From Paragorgia papillata (lineage: Eukaryota; Cnidaria; Anthozoa; Scleralcyonacea; Coralliidae): DNA of 64,000 nt. The notes under the pieces are model-generated. The model was not told the DNA's origin. It saw nothing but the letters and a program-made list of their open reading frames with translations, and made no database searches. Below, piece by piece: positions 1 to 12,800 of this stretch. Position 1 is the stretch's first letter. Each line of letters begins with the position of its first letter. Position numbers and translations under genes: made by a program. The stretch spans positions 833,001-897,000 of the forward strand of contig JAWNZC010000345.1 of assembly GCA_035771165.1 (NCBI GenBank). Direction: 5' to 3'.

Positions 1-40
1 AATAAACATAAAGCAATCGATATCAATCGAAAGATAGTAA

Positions 41-450
41 GGCCTGCGCTAAACGTTGCACAATAGACGAATTTAATTCAGGCGAATTTAATTCGAATTA
101 ACTTCGTCGGTAATGCGACGTCGAGTTAAACGTCGAATTTCAGTCGAATTTAATTGTTTTTACTTGGACTCGTCGAGCCTCAAAACGACTTCTTAAAAAC
201 ATGGCGCCGAATTGTCACATGCAAACAGAAGCGAAACATTTAATTCGACGCGACGATAATTCGTCGTGTAACTCGAACACGCATTATCGTCGCACTATCG
301 GTCGGACTCAGACGAATTTAATTGCCCAGACGAATTTAATTCGTGTGTCGAATTTAATCGAGTTATACGTCGCAGTTTCGTCGAGTAAAATTCAAACAAT
401 TAAATTCGTCTGAATTAAATTTGTCTATTGTGCGACGTTTAGCGCAGGCC
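41..450. mobile_element. Inverted-repeat DNA element (CGAATTTAATT family)
   Basis: The end GGCCTGCGCTAAACGTTGCA is matched inverted at about 450. The inside is full of CGAATTTAATT repeats in both orientations. No coding region. Confidence 0.7.
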
Positions 451-454
451 TAAC

Positions 455-562
455 GTTTGACATACTGCCGAAACAGAGAACGTAGTTGTCTAACGTTTCG
501 AGCGAAGGCCCTTCGCTCGAAACGTTAAACAACTACGTTCTCTGTTTCGGCAGTATATATCA
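455..562. repeat. Near-perfect palindrome, about 50-base arms
   Basis: Arms start CATACTGCCGAAACAGAG and meet at AAGGCCCTT. The CTTCGCTCGAAACGTTA motif also begins at the right edge of the window (63,985). Confidence 0.8.
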
Positions 563-849
563 AACCTTATATATATTTCGATTGTTGTTTCAACACTGCC
601 TACGCAGCACGCTACTTTTATTTCACTGTTTAGAAATTTCTATCGTTACCTCCGGAACGAAAAATGTGGCTAAATCTTTTTGTTCCTCCAAAGTTAAACT
701 TGACAAACTTTCTAAAAAGATTTCAGCACACTGTCTTAACTTATCCTCGATTGAAAGCAGTCTAAAAAATAACGAGGATTGAGTTTAAAATTACTTATAA
801 AATACGACCAAGTGACCAACATTGTAATATTACTGTAGTTTTCAAGAAA

Positions 850-2360
850 CTTAGCTATTTTACTCAGAAAAATTTCTGAGTTGCAAAGCGGGACTCGAAC
901 CCACAACCTTCTGATCGCCGGTTCTTGAACGTAGGCTGAGTTGCACATAGCAGTGTATAATGGCACACGTCGAACTCAACCTATACGTTTAAATCATCGG
1001 AGTCCCATCATCAGGGACGCCGGAACGATAAAAGGGCAAGAGGGTCAAACTCCCGTCAAAGGGCACTTTTATTGATATCTATTTTTTTTACTACTGCTAG
1101 GTTACCTTAACTTACCATGTAATTTTTTATCAGCTATTTACTAACTAAAGCTAATTTATTAGCTAAACTAAAAGTAAATACAACAACAGCGTTCATACCT
1201 TTATTCAAAACCCCGTACGAATGCGCGATTCACGGACATGCAAGGTTCTTTCGAAAAACACTACTTCCAAAATGGTTGATAATAACCATGAATTGTAAAG
1301 TAATGTATTTAGCAAACAATGGAGATTTCACTGTACTTAAGGTGGCTCCATACAGTTTCTAGAAAAATGGAAAATACAAGTTTGAGAGTCCAAAAGACGT
1401 GATTAAACAATTCGGGAAAAGAATAAAACTAAATATTATGCATAGTTATATAAACAGTCTGACAATGAAAAACTGTTACCAAATAAATAGCAACAGTTGT
1501 TGCTATGGCAACAGTGACGTTTCAAAATAGCCCCCAGTTACCCTTCACTAATTTAATTCGAAAAAAACTTTGGTGACCCCCAATTTTTTTTTCATTAAAA
1601 CTCTCCTTGAAGTATGAGTAATCAATGGTAGAACGAATAATTTTTTTTCTCGGAAAAATCATGTTTGTTAATTTTTTAAAAATTTCGTTCTACAGAATTT
1701 TTTAAAAATCGGCCTATTGATTACTCATACTTCAAGGAAAGTTTTAATGAAAAAAAAATTGGGGGTCACCAAAGTTTTTTCCGAATTAAATTAGTTTGAA
1801 GGGTAATTGGCAGCCATATTGAAACGTCATTGTTGCCATAGCAACAACTGTTGCTATTTATTTGGTAACAGTTTTTGATTGTCAGACTGTTTAACTATGC
1901 ATAACATTCAGTTTTATTCTTTTCCCGAATTGTTTAATCACGTGTTTTGGACTCTCAAACTTGTATTTTCCATTTTCAAGAAACCGTATGGAGCCACCTT
2001 AAGAGGCATTTACGTTGCGAGAAAAATAGAAAATTTTGTAAAGGTCAAACTTGTATCGAGTCACGTCATGCACTTTATATATGGCTAAGCGCTTTAAAAG
2101 ATTCTCCTATATCAGGTATGTTTATACAGTTTACTATGTTTCTGCGCAGTGTGTTGAAGCTCAAATGCGCAAGTTAGACCGGCATATGAAACAGTTTGCG
2201 TAGTATTTGACAAGTATATTGTTAAAACCCAAAGGGCACTTCCGCCCCCCTTGCCCCTCCTGCTGCCCCCCCAGTTCCGGCGTCCCTGCCAATCATGCAG
2301 AAGGTTGTGGGTTTGAGTCCTGCTTGTGAACTGAAATTTTTCTGAGTAAAATAGCTTGAA
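850..2360. mobile_element. Inverted pair of tRNA-like fragments
   Basis: GACTCGAACCCACAACCTTC near 892 and GAAGGTTGTGGGTTTGAGTC near 2300 are inverted T-arm-like segments with shared flanks. A TTAA fold-back element is nested between them. Confidence 0.5.
1341..1998. mobile_element. TTAA fold-back element, family A
   Basis: Ends GGTGGCTCCATAC and its inverse; arms of more than 200 bases form a hairpin. TTAA lies at 1337-1340 and 1999-2002. Confidence 0.85.
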
Positions 2361-2410
2361 GAATACATTCTCATATCAGAGCTAGTATATATCTATATCT
2401 CTTTTCTTAA

Positions 2411-2897
2411 AGTGCCTATGAAACGAAAATTAAGTTTGTCTTATTTAAAAAAACCTACTTAAAATGACAAAGTAACATCTTTTGCAGTTTTTTTTGTTTC
2501 CTTGCTAATTCGTTGTTGAGATATTTCAGTTTGTTTGATATGTAAATTTAACTTATAAGATAACTTTACGTCACTCTTTGCATAATTAGGCCTACTTATC
2601 GCAAAAGATTACTATCTTTGTTATTGTCAAACAAAAACACTTAAAATTTAAAGACTCTGTTGTAGGAGAAACACTCGCACATGCTTCCTAAGTGCTTTTG
2701 TTCGATAATAACAAAGATGTAGAACACTTTGTGATAAGTTATTATGCAAAGTGTGACGTAAAGTTATCTTATAAGTCAAATTTGCATATCAAACAAACTG
2801 AACGAAGCAAGGAAACGGAAAACTACAAAAGATGTTACTCTATCATTTTAAGTGTTCTTTCAAATAAGACAGACTTAATTTTCGTTTCATAGGCACT
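2411..2897. mobile_element. TTAA fold-back element, family B
   Basis: Ends AGTGCCTATGAAACG and its inverse; TTAA lies at 2407-2410 and 2898-2901. Confidence 0.8.
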
Positions 2898-3710
2898 TTA
2901 AAAACAATACACAATATGATATACACACATGCAGTTTCACACACCTCGACTTAATGCTCTTAATTATTTCATGTCTTTCATCTCGAGACAATTCTGACTT
3001 GTATTTTGTGAATATTTCACAAAATAATGCGAATCGAGCCAAAGCTATATGGGGAAAAAAGCATAACACTGATGAAAACGATGAACAAAATTCTTTTTGT
3101 TTACCAGAAGAATTTGAGTTCCTAGAATTTTACAGAATATCTATTTTTTTGAAAAGTATGTTTGTACTAACTACTTAATAACCGAGAGTGAGGTCTTTAC
3201 GGTAAAATACTAAACCGAGGTCTTGCTGTATTGACCGAGCGATAGCGAGGTTAATACGCTCAAGACCGAGGTTTAATATTTTAACGTAAAGATCGAACGG
3301 TCGAGGTTATTAAGTAGTTTATTATATGGCAGTTTTTATTTCAGAATCAATCTTGTATTTCTTGGTCTTCGCTTCCTTTAACTTCGTCAACACACCGAAC
3401 TAGCGTTGTTTTCTTCTGTTTCTTTCTCGTCTGGATACTAGAATTTACTTTTATAATGTTCATCGTCGTCTATTTCATCTATATTCGCCGTTTTTCGGCA
3501 ATAAAAGTTTCTTATTAGTTTTTTTGTTTGTTTCCAATCGTAGGGCATTAACAATTTTCATAATGCCCGTGGGCATTACGGAGAAATCTCGCCCCGTCAG
3601 CAGCCAATCACAGCTCGTGATTTTACCGGAAGTAATCCGTGCCATATAATAATACAGTATATTATAAAGTATTTTGAATAAACCAAACTTGATTAAATGC
3701 TAAACATTAC

Positions 3711-3878
3711 CTAAGGCCAAGTATCTTGCAATCTCTTTTATTGCAATAAGAAGATTGTTTGGATTACAGAGCCCGTTGCCATGAGGACAATCACCACCTT
3801 GCTTGCTCTTCATGTCATTCAAAAGATCATAAGCTTCGTCAACCACTGAATAAATGCGATCTAAAAGGTTGCTTATTT
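3711..3878 (-). CDS. BTB gene exon 8
   Basis: The 168-nt exon has acceptor CTTTAG and donor TAG|GTAATG, phase 1 at both ends. The peptide ISNLLDRIYSVVDEAYDLL looks helical; a CPHGNGLCNP turn follows. At least one exon should follow to the left. Confidence 0.65.
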
Positions 3879-6800
3879 CTAAAGATAAAAGGAAAGTACT
3901 TTTAACCCTCTATAACCCAGGAGGTTTCCTATGGACGAGTAAAATCGTCTGGCGTTAGCCAGAGTAAAATATTAAAGGCACTCTTGGGCATTAAAGTGCT
4001 TTTATTATATGGCACAAGTTACTTCCGTTGAAATTGTGTGTTCTCATTGGCTGAGATGCGTCACGTGCCGGTCGATAATTTTCCGCAATCGACCGGTCGA
4101 TTACGGATTTTGGCAGACATGTTGTTTGCAACTAAACAATGAAAGAAAACCAGAAAAAGTTTGTGAATTCAATAACCTGAGGACTAAATTATGTATGAGT
4201 GGGACGATGAGCAATCTGGCAGCGAGTTTTAGGATTCCGAAAGTGATGACAACAAGAGCAACAACATTGAAAACGATGAGTCTATGTCACACGCTCGAGA
4301 TCACGCTATTGACAAGGTAATGTAAGATGTGTTGTTTCAAAATGCCATATAATAAACCTCTTATTAACCTCGTCCGCTTGGTCATTACGGGAAAATAACA
4401 GACCTCTGTGTACTGTCAAGACTCGACCTCGGTTTGAGATTTTTCCGTAATGACCGCGCTCTCGGTTAACAAGAAGTTAATATCACTTGCGAGGTTTTAA
4501 CATATTTAAATAGAGCAAAAAAAGTTAGTTAATAAGTTGTTTTGCCGTTTTTGATTTAGTTTAATAGTTTCTGAGATATTGGCATTTAATCATGCCAATT
4601 TGGGCCTTCCGCCAAAAATTTCCGTCGTTCATTTTTTAAGCACGGGGGCCTGGGACTCAGGAACCTAAGCCGACCGTCTTCTTAGTTGGAACTCTCGTGC
4701 GTACTGGAAAACGGGTGTGAGCTCGACATTTCGATTTTTCAGTCAAATATATGTGTTTTTGTGAATCAATAAGCTGAAACGTAGTTGTTTTGAATTGACT
4801 CGTTCCTGAGTCCCAGGCCTCCAAGGTGTTAAAATGAACGACGGAAATTTTTGAAAATTGGCATGTTCAGAAGCCAATATGTCAGGAACTATTTGACTAA
4901 ATCAAAAACGGCAAAATAACTTATTAACTGCTTTTTTCTGCTCTATTTAAATACATTAAAACCCCACAAGTGATATAAGCACTTTAAAGGGTTAACCGGG
5001 TTTCCTATGGACGAGTAAAATCGTCTGGTGTTAGCCAGAGTAAAATACTAAAGGCACTCACGGTATCCATAGTTTAACGCTAAAAGTTCTTGAATATGAC
5101 CCAACGTTTCAACACTGATAAATTCTTCACATGGCTGCGTTGGGAATTTATTTGTTAAAGGGTATTGGCAATAAAAATTAAGTTTGTCCCATTTGAAAGA
5201 ACTCGTCAAATGGTATAAGAAGACCTTTTACAATTTCTCCGTATCTGTTTTGGTTTTGGAAATATTTCGACCAAAGACAGCGTGTTGTCCGCCATCTTGT
5301 TGTTGTAATATTGGGTCTAATTAACTAGGAAATTGGTGACGTCACAACCAGGGTAAACCTGATGAAACTACTCCGTGGGTGACCAAAATTTCCACGGAAG
5401 GCTTTTTAAATGTTGTGGGTCAATTTAAAATGGAAATAGCGCAACAAAATCGAGTTTCTAGCTCATGTCATAACCTGGTTATGATGATTACCCTGGTTAT
5501 GACGTCACATGCATATCGAAAATAATTCCAAGATAGCGGACAGCAGGTTGTCTTTGGTCGAAATATTTCCAAAATCAAAACAGATACGGAAAAATTGTAA
5601 AAGATCTTCTTATACCATTTGACGAGTTCTTTAAAATGAGACAAACTTAATTTTTATTGCCAATACCCTTTAAATTACAGTATATTTAGTGGGCTATAAA
5701 CGTCGCACAATAGACGAATATAATTCAGACGAATTTAATTCGAATTAACTTCGTCGGTAATGCGACGTAAATGCGACGTCGAGTTAAACGTCGAATTTCA
5801 GTCGAATTTAATTGTTTTTACTTAAGCCAGAAAATGACTTCTTGAAAATATGGCGCCAAATTGTCACAGATAGAAGAGGAGAAACATTTTATTCGACGTG
5901 ACGATAATTCGTCGTGTAACTCGAACACGCATTATCGTCGCATTATCCGTCTGACTCAGACGAATTGAATTGCTGAGACAAATTTAAGAAGTAGAGTGTT
6001 GCTCAGTGCTGCGTAGGTAGTGTTTTGGATTGAGCAAAGTGAAAAGATGTTAAACTACCGAGATTTATAGTTACAAAAATAAATACAGTCAACTCTCGTT
6101 ATAGCGGACACACTGGGGACCGTCATTTGGTGTCCGTAATAACGAGAGTCCGCAATAGCGGGATGCGATGAAAATATCCCGATTTCAGGTTGTAAAATGT
6201 CACTACAATGTATTACTGCTTTTTTGTTTTAAAATGTCCAGTTTATTTCAATTTCTAGTGGACGTTTACTGTGATACATATAAGTACACAGTACAAGTAA
6301 AAATACAAGTCAAAAATTTGTATTCAAATTTTTTTTTTAATTCCAAAACCAAAAATACAACGGTAACATGAATCAGTAACATAAATACGTCACTCGATAA
6401 ATTAAAAAGTCATTCACTTTCATGTGTCGAGAGAAAAATACGTCCAAGGTGTCCGTTGTAACGAGAGTAGAACAATAAAAATGTTTGTTGGGGACCACAT
6501 GAAGTGTCCTAGGAAATGTGGCCCCCCCTTCGCGGGAAATTCCCCCCCCCCCCCTCAGAATGATTCCTTACAGGATAATTGATATACGTGTAATGTGGAC
6601 AAAACGTTTTAAAAGTAAAGAAATATATATTTCTGAATGATAAATTATAACAGCTAAATATCTATTTACAAAAACGACGTATCTTAAAACTGACGTATCT
6701 TAATTACCTGTGCCAGTGTTACCCCGCAAATTAGTGTTTAGTTAGCTAAAAGTTACTATTTGTCGACGAAAATTTACCCTAGGCGGACAGCAGCATCACC

Positions 6801-9800
6801 TATACTACAACACCAGTATGACCAAAACGGATCGCTTTTGAGAGTCATCGCTCATTGAAAAAAGGCTTCTACTGCGTTTGCGAATCATGACTACCATGCA
6901 TAATAAATACTTCCGTATATACCGTTTTTTGAAAAACGGCAAACTACACTATTATATTAAATAACAAAGCAAGAAAATGGTGAGCTGCCGAGAATTTCGA
7001 CAACGAAATACTGACGTTTCACGCGGAGCCCTTGATTAACCTCGAGCCAACACGCTCTTTAGAAGCAAAAAAGAGTTTCTTATCTAAATATATATTTAGC
7101 TGTTATCATTTTAATCATTCAGAAATATATATATTTCTTTACTTTTAAAAAGTTTTGTCCACATTACACGTATATCAATTATCCTGTAAGGAATCACGGG
7201 GACATATTTCCTAGGAAATGTGTCCCTGGGGGTACTTTTTTTCTTCTTTTTTTTTTTGGGGGGGGGGGTAAATTTAGTGGGACACCAGGGATTTACCAAC
7301 TGTCCTTAAGGGGAGGGTTAACGTGAATCAAGTACACATCACTTCCACATTTTCATTAGCCCATATAAGCTTGTCTTTATTTCAAAATTATGGCAAACTA
7401 TATATCACCAGATAGCTCATGAACCTAAGATTCTGAAAATTATGATTTTTAGGCTTCACAACCGTTGTTATTAGTAACCAAGCTGTCAAACAGACCACAT
7501 GCTGTGATTTACCAACATGCAGTTGAGAAAAGATATCTGGTTATATAATGCAAGTGCTTTAGTTATTGTTTTGCAATTTATTAGTATACATAATAATGGT
7601 GGGGATAAGCAGCGGGTTTTACAATATTTAAAAAACTCGAGTCTAAAATAATAGCATCAATTCTTGTTCAAATTTTTTAAAATGTTTGTTTTGTAAAATT
7701 GATACGACAAAATCCTCTGCTTATCCCGAACAACCTATTAATATCTATTGGCCCTGAAAATTGCAAGTCAATTGGTTAAATCCATCTCAAGATATCTTTT
7801 CTCAAAGTCGCAAAAAGCACATTATGAGAAAAATGGAATTAAAGTTTAAAGTATATTAAGAAAGTTCTGTAAAGGTCCTAAATTTTCAAAAAGAGCATAA
7901 ATGGTCAAAAATATTATTGTGTTTGTTTATTTTAAATAGTTAGAAGCATTCTGCATTATATGTGACTCCCTCAGCTTCCCGAAGGTCCTATCTTTTTTCT
8001 TCCTCAAATATTTCCACTTCGATACAAAAAGACTGATTGTCACGATGTAATTAGGTTTAATACTGTTTACAGCCTTTTGGCGAATGCTGCTGCTGATTGT
8101 AGTGTGATGTTGTCGTTTTAAATCGGAGAAGAAGGTCGAAGGGAATTGAAATACGAATTGGCGAGGGAGTTTGCGGCACGGGGGCTGTTATTAATGCAAA
8201 TATAGTACTATTTCATGATTATTCGTATACATAAATACATGCCCTTGCACCACCCGGAAAACTAAGACCTATATTTCGCAATATGGCTACTTGCCACCGA
8301 AAAAAAATCATATTACAGGAAGCATATCCACCGCCAAAATGGCATGAGCCGTAGCCTCATTTTATCATTAGGGGAACGGAAACCGGAAGTCCAAAAGGGA
8401 ACTCCAAATACATCCTAAGCGAGAGATTTTACACTTAAATTCCTCATTCTAAGTTTTTAAAAAATATTTTCTTCCACACTTTTTACTCTAGGGTCGGTCG
8501 TGTTTACGTTTTGCAACAATGGCGGACGCTACCAGTTTCCTGCCGTCCACAGCCTCCCTCGTTAGCAACAAAGCCAGAGGGTCCCGTAGATTCTTTTACA
8601 GGACCAGGGATCGGGTCATTGGTCTTAATGATGTCCTCGTCAACTGCGAAATACGGCAATGTGGAAACTTAGCAACGCTAAATCAAAAGCGCTTTGATTC
8701 TCATCAAAAGCATCCACCCGTTGAAAAACTTCTCTCGCTACTAAAATCGAAATACACAAACTAGTTTCCAGTACTTTTCCCACGCGGTTAAGGAATACTC
8801 GCAGAAAATTGCGCGAAATTCAATCTTTTTGGACCGTTTAACCGGAAAAAACCTATAGACATTATTAAGAGAGGTTCAAATACTCTAATTCTTCAAAAAA
8901 CAAGAAATCCCCATCTGCGTCAAAGTTTGGGTTGACCCTCCCCTTAATAGCGGGGTGTCCGTAATAGCGGGGTGTGCGCAAGGCGAGAGTTGACTGTACT
9001 ATATATAACATTTTACTCTGATGAAGGGCTCCACTGGAAACGTCAGTATTTCGTTACTAAAATATCGGCAGTTTACCACCTTGTCACTTTGCTCCAATTC
9101 AATTCAATACTTACTTCGTTTCAGTGCAGTGGACTCAAGGTACTGTACACACATTTCATGCAAATTCTTCATTCCTTTATTGTGTTCTAAAAGTGTGTGA
9201 ATTTTTTCAATGGTCTCTTCCTGTACAGTCAGAGGCAAACAGCCACTGTAGAAATAATGTAGAGTTACTTCAATAGCATCTGGTGGCCAGTTTGAAAGAG
9301 GAGGAGGAGACTTCATCCAATCAACAGTTGGACACGCACAGAGTAAGATGGCTTTGTGGGCTTGAAACTTGTAAAACAAAACAAAACAAATTATACAGGG
9401 ATGGGTCAAGTCATAGGTCAGGTCCAATCTCGTTCCCAGAGCCCACGTTCCCCACCCGGGAAACGAGAGACTCTGGGATAATCCGTTTCAAATCGGCTGA
9501 ATAGTGAGCATGAGTTGGTCTGAAGTGACCGGAAGTAGAATTAATAAAACCAAAATAACAAAGATGTCGGACGACAAGACTCCAGTGAAGACGTTGCCGC
9601 GATCGATATCTTCGCCGTATGTGTGTATAGATGCTGTAATTCGAGCTTCGCCAGCAACCCCATTTTGGGGAAAAGTCAAACAAGGAGAACATACTATCCA
9701 GATTCCGCTCGGATATTTACGCATGCGTACCTCAACCGGAATAACAAGAATCCTGTGATTTGAAACGGATTATCCCAGAGTCTCTCGTTTCCCGGGTGGG

Positions 9801-12800
9801 GAACGTGAGCTCTGGGAACGTGGGCTCTGGGAACGTGGGCTCTGGGAACGTGGGCTCTGGGAACGTGGGCTCTGGGAACGAGATTGAGGTCAGGTCATGA
9901 CTCCAAGGTCATCTATAGCGTCATAGGCCAGGTCATGAGTTATAACAATAAGATGATTGGTCTCATGCCTCTGAGGTCTGGGTTCATGGGTCTGAGTCTG
10001 TGGTTATGGGTCAAGGTCTGGGATCAGGTTATGGGTTATAAGATGATTGGTCTGAGGTGATGGGTCTCAGATTATAGGTATGGGTTCATGGGTCTGGAGT
10101 CATACATCTAAGATCATGGGTCTGGGGTCATAAGTCTGAGGTCATGAATACAAGATCATGGGTCTGAAATTATGGGTCTGAGATCATGGGTCTGAGATCA
10201 TGGGTCTGAGATTATGGGTCTGAGGTCATGGGTCTGAGGTCATGGGTCTGAGGTCATGGGTCTGAAATTATGGGTCTGAGATTATGGGTCTGAGATTATG
10301 GGTCTGAGGTCATGGGTCTGAGGTCATGGGTCTGAGGTCATGGGTCTGAGGTCATGGGTCTGAGGTCATGGGTCTGAGGTCATGGGTCTGAAATTATGGG
10401 TCTGAGATTATGGGTCTGAGATTATGGGTCTGAGGTCATGGGTCTGAGATTATGGGTCTGAGGTCATGGGTCAGAAATTATGGGTCTGAGATTATGGGTC
10501 TGAGGTCATGGGTCTGAGATTATGGGTCTGAGGTCATGAGTCTGAGATTATGGGTCTGAGGTCATGGGTCTGAGATTATGGGTCTGAAATTATGGTCTGA
10601 GGTCATGGGTCTGAAATTATGGGTCTGAGGTCATGAGTCTGAAATTTTGGGTCTGAAGTCATGGGTCTGAGATTATGGGTCTGAGGTCATGGGTCTGAGG
10701 TCATGGGTCTGAGATTATGGGTCTGAGGTCATGGGTCTGAAATTATGGGTCTGAGGTTATGGGTCTGAGGTCATGGGTCTGGGGTCATACATCTGAGAGT
10801 CATGGGGCTAGAGTCATAGCTAGATCTGGGGTCATGGGTCTAGAGTCATGGGCCTGGGGTCATATAAATCTGGGGTCATAGGTCTAGGACAATGGGTCAG
10901 TCTATTATTAAGTTTATCTAGTGTATAAAATTACACTAATTCAGCTTAAAAGTTGACATACCTGTCTTCCATTATTTGCCGTTATAGTCATATCAGAAAA
11001 CAAACCATTTTGAAGAGCAGGAAGCAATGAATATGAAGAAGATGATCCCTGAGAGCTAACATTCTCACCAACCTTGAGAAAAAATGTAATAGCTCCAGTC
11101 AAGTAAAATAATTGAATACAATTCAGCTATCACTTTAAAATTTGAATATACTCACTGTCACTGTACTAGAAGTTTAATATATACGGTACCTTCTTGCATT
11201 TCAATATGAGCACAGGAGAATACTGATATCGTATGGTCATCACATTTTTATCTCTTGAAAGAGTTAACTAAAAAATCAAAAAGTATCAAACATGCATTAA
11301 ATCACAATTAAAGGCATCTTGCTTTTCATTTAGTCTTTCCCCATGTAATAAATCATTTTCATCTACAATCAGTGCAAAAAATGTTGAAACAAAAGGTAAT
11401 TCAACTGGTGCATCCCCCCCTCACCCCCCCCCCCCCCCAATTCAATGTTGGTCTGAGCTTAACTCATTCCTGTCCGAGGGCTTCCCAGAGATGAATAAAA
11501 TACTAAAGACCAATTTGGACAGGAAAGAGTTAATTTTCCATTTTCATATCTTCCAAAAAACATTAAAGGCATATTCTTTCATTGCCATCATCATTATAGC
11601 AACATTGAACAGGGGGAAGGGGGGATAGAAAATTTTAAATTAGTAAGGAATTGAAGGATCATTTGTATGAAGCTTTATTTTGTAAGGGTATACCATTTCC
11701 TGCATTTGGGAAAATATTTTACAGAATTCTGAAGACTATATGTTATATTTCAATTTAAGCCAAATGAACAACTTTTAAGATCTTGATATAGGAAAAGGTG
11801 AAGGGCAGCCTGGCTCCCATCCCTGCCTGCTATATTGGCACTAATGTACTTCTCTTTCTAAACTTACAAGAAATGGAACTAGTTCACCAGTTTCAGAGCC
11901 GAGAAGATTTAATCTAAACCCAGCACTGTCTTGATCACAATCTTTATACTGCAACAACAAAACAAGAACATAAATTTAATTACTGAAACATATAATTATT
12001 GTATATCAAAAACCCTTAGATGTACATATTTATAAATAACTTTTTATAAATACATATTTATTACCTTAAAATCAGGGTATGTGGTCAATTCATAACTGTC
12101 ACACATCAAAAAGGGCAAGGAATCTGATGAAGTATGATGAAGCTTCCATCTTATGTCCCCAGCTTCATCTAAAGTAAACTCAGTACTATAAAAAAAAAGA
12201 TTAAAATTTAAAAGCCATTAGAGTTTCTCACTGCCTGAAGTATGACAGAAGCGAGAAACAGATTTTTCATGCTGGGGAGCCTGGGGAGAGGTGCATGCCC
12301 TTATATGCATGCACCTTGGAGATATAGCATTTGATAATCAACACAAGCTACCATTTTTTGCTATTTTGTCTGAACTAGAGTCATAACAAAATCCAATTAA
12401 TTCCTTAGCAGTGTGGATCCAGCAATAATTTGGGCATGCTGGCCAGCAGCGAATCTGTGACAATATTCGAGCATCAAAGGTATGCGAACCCTCATCTGGG
12501 GAATGCACCCCACCCCTAAAAAAATTTTTTTTTTTTAATTTATGATTTTCTTGGCCACCTAGTTCAAAGGTTCACCAGGACACCCCTACCATAATTTCCA
12601 GGAAGTAACCCCCCTGGATTTCAGGAAAACTGGAAACTAGACAATTAGACAAAGTGACAAACGAACAAATTTTTCATAATTAATTTCAATTGATTTCATA
12701 GGGCTCATAAATAAAACAATTAAATAGAGCTGTGCCCGATTAATCGACTCTTTTTCAGCAATCGATTAATCGTTAACAACAATCGAATCATCGACAAAAG

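Larger units (their letters stand above)
3172..4500. mobile_element. Cluster of TTATTATATGGC elements
   Basis: TATTATATGGC at about 3328 and 4003, and the inverse GCCATATAATA at about 3640 and 4344, mark two small elements on either side of BTB exon 8. Flanking CCGAG-rich palindromes (3172-3325, 4365-4480) belong to the same family. Confidence 0.5.
6086..8996. mobile_element. Pogo/Tc1-like element, 2.9 kb, with nested insertion
   Basis: Inverted ends CAGTCAACTCTCG and CGAGAGTTGACTG are flanked by TA on both sides, as in pogo/Tigger elements. Internal text repeats TCCGTAATAGCGG near both ends. No transposase frame is seen. A large palindrome (6560-7195) is nested inside. It lies in a BTB-gene intron. 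Confidence 0.75.
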
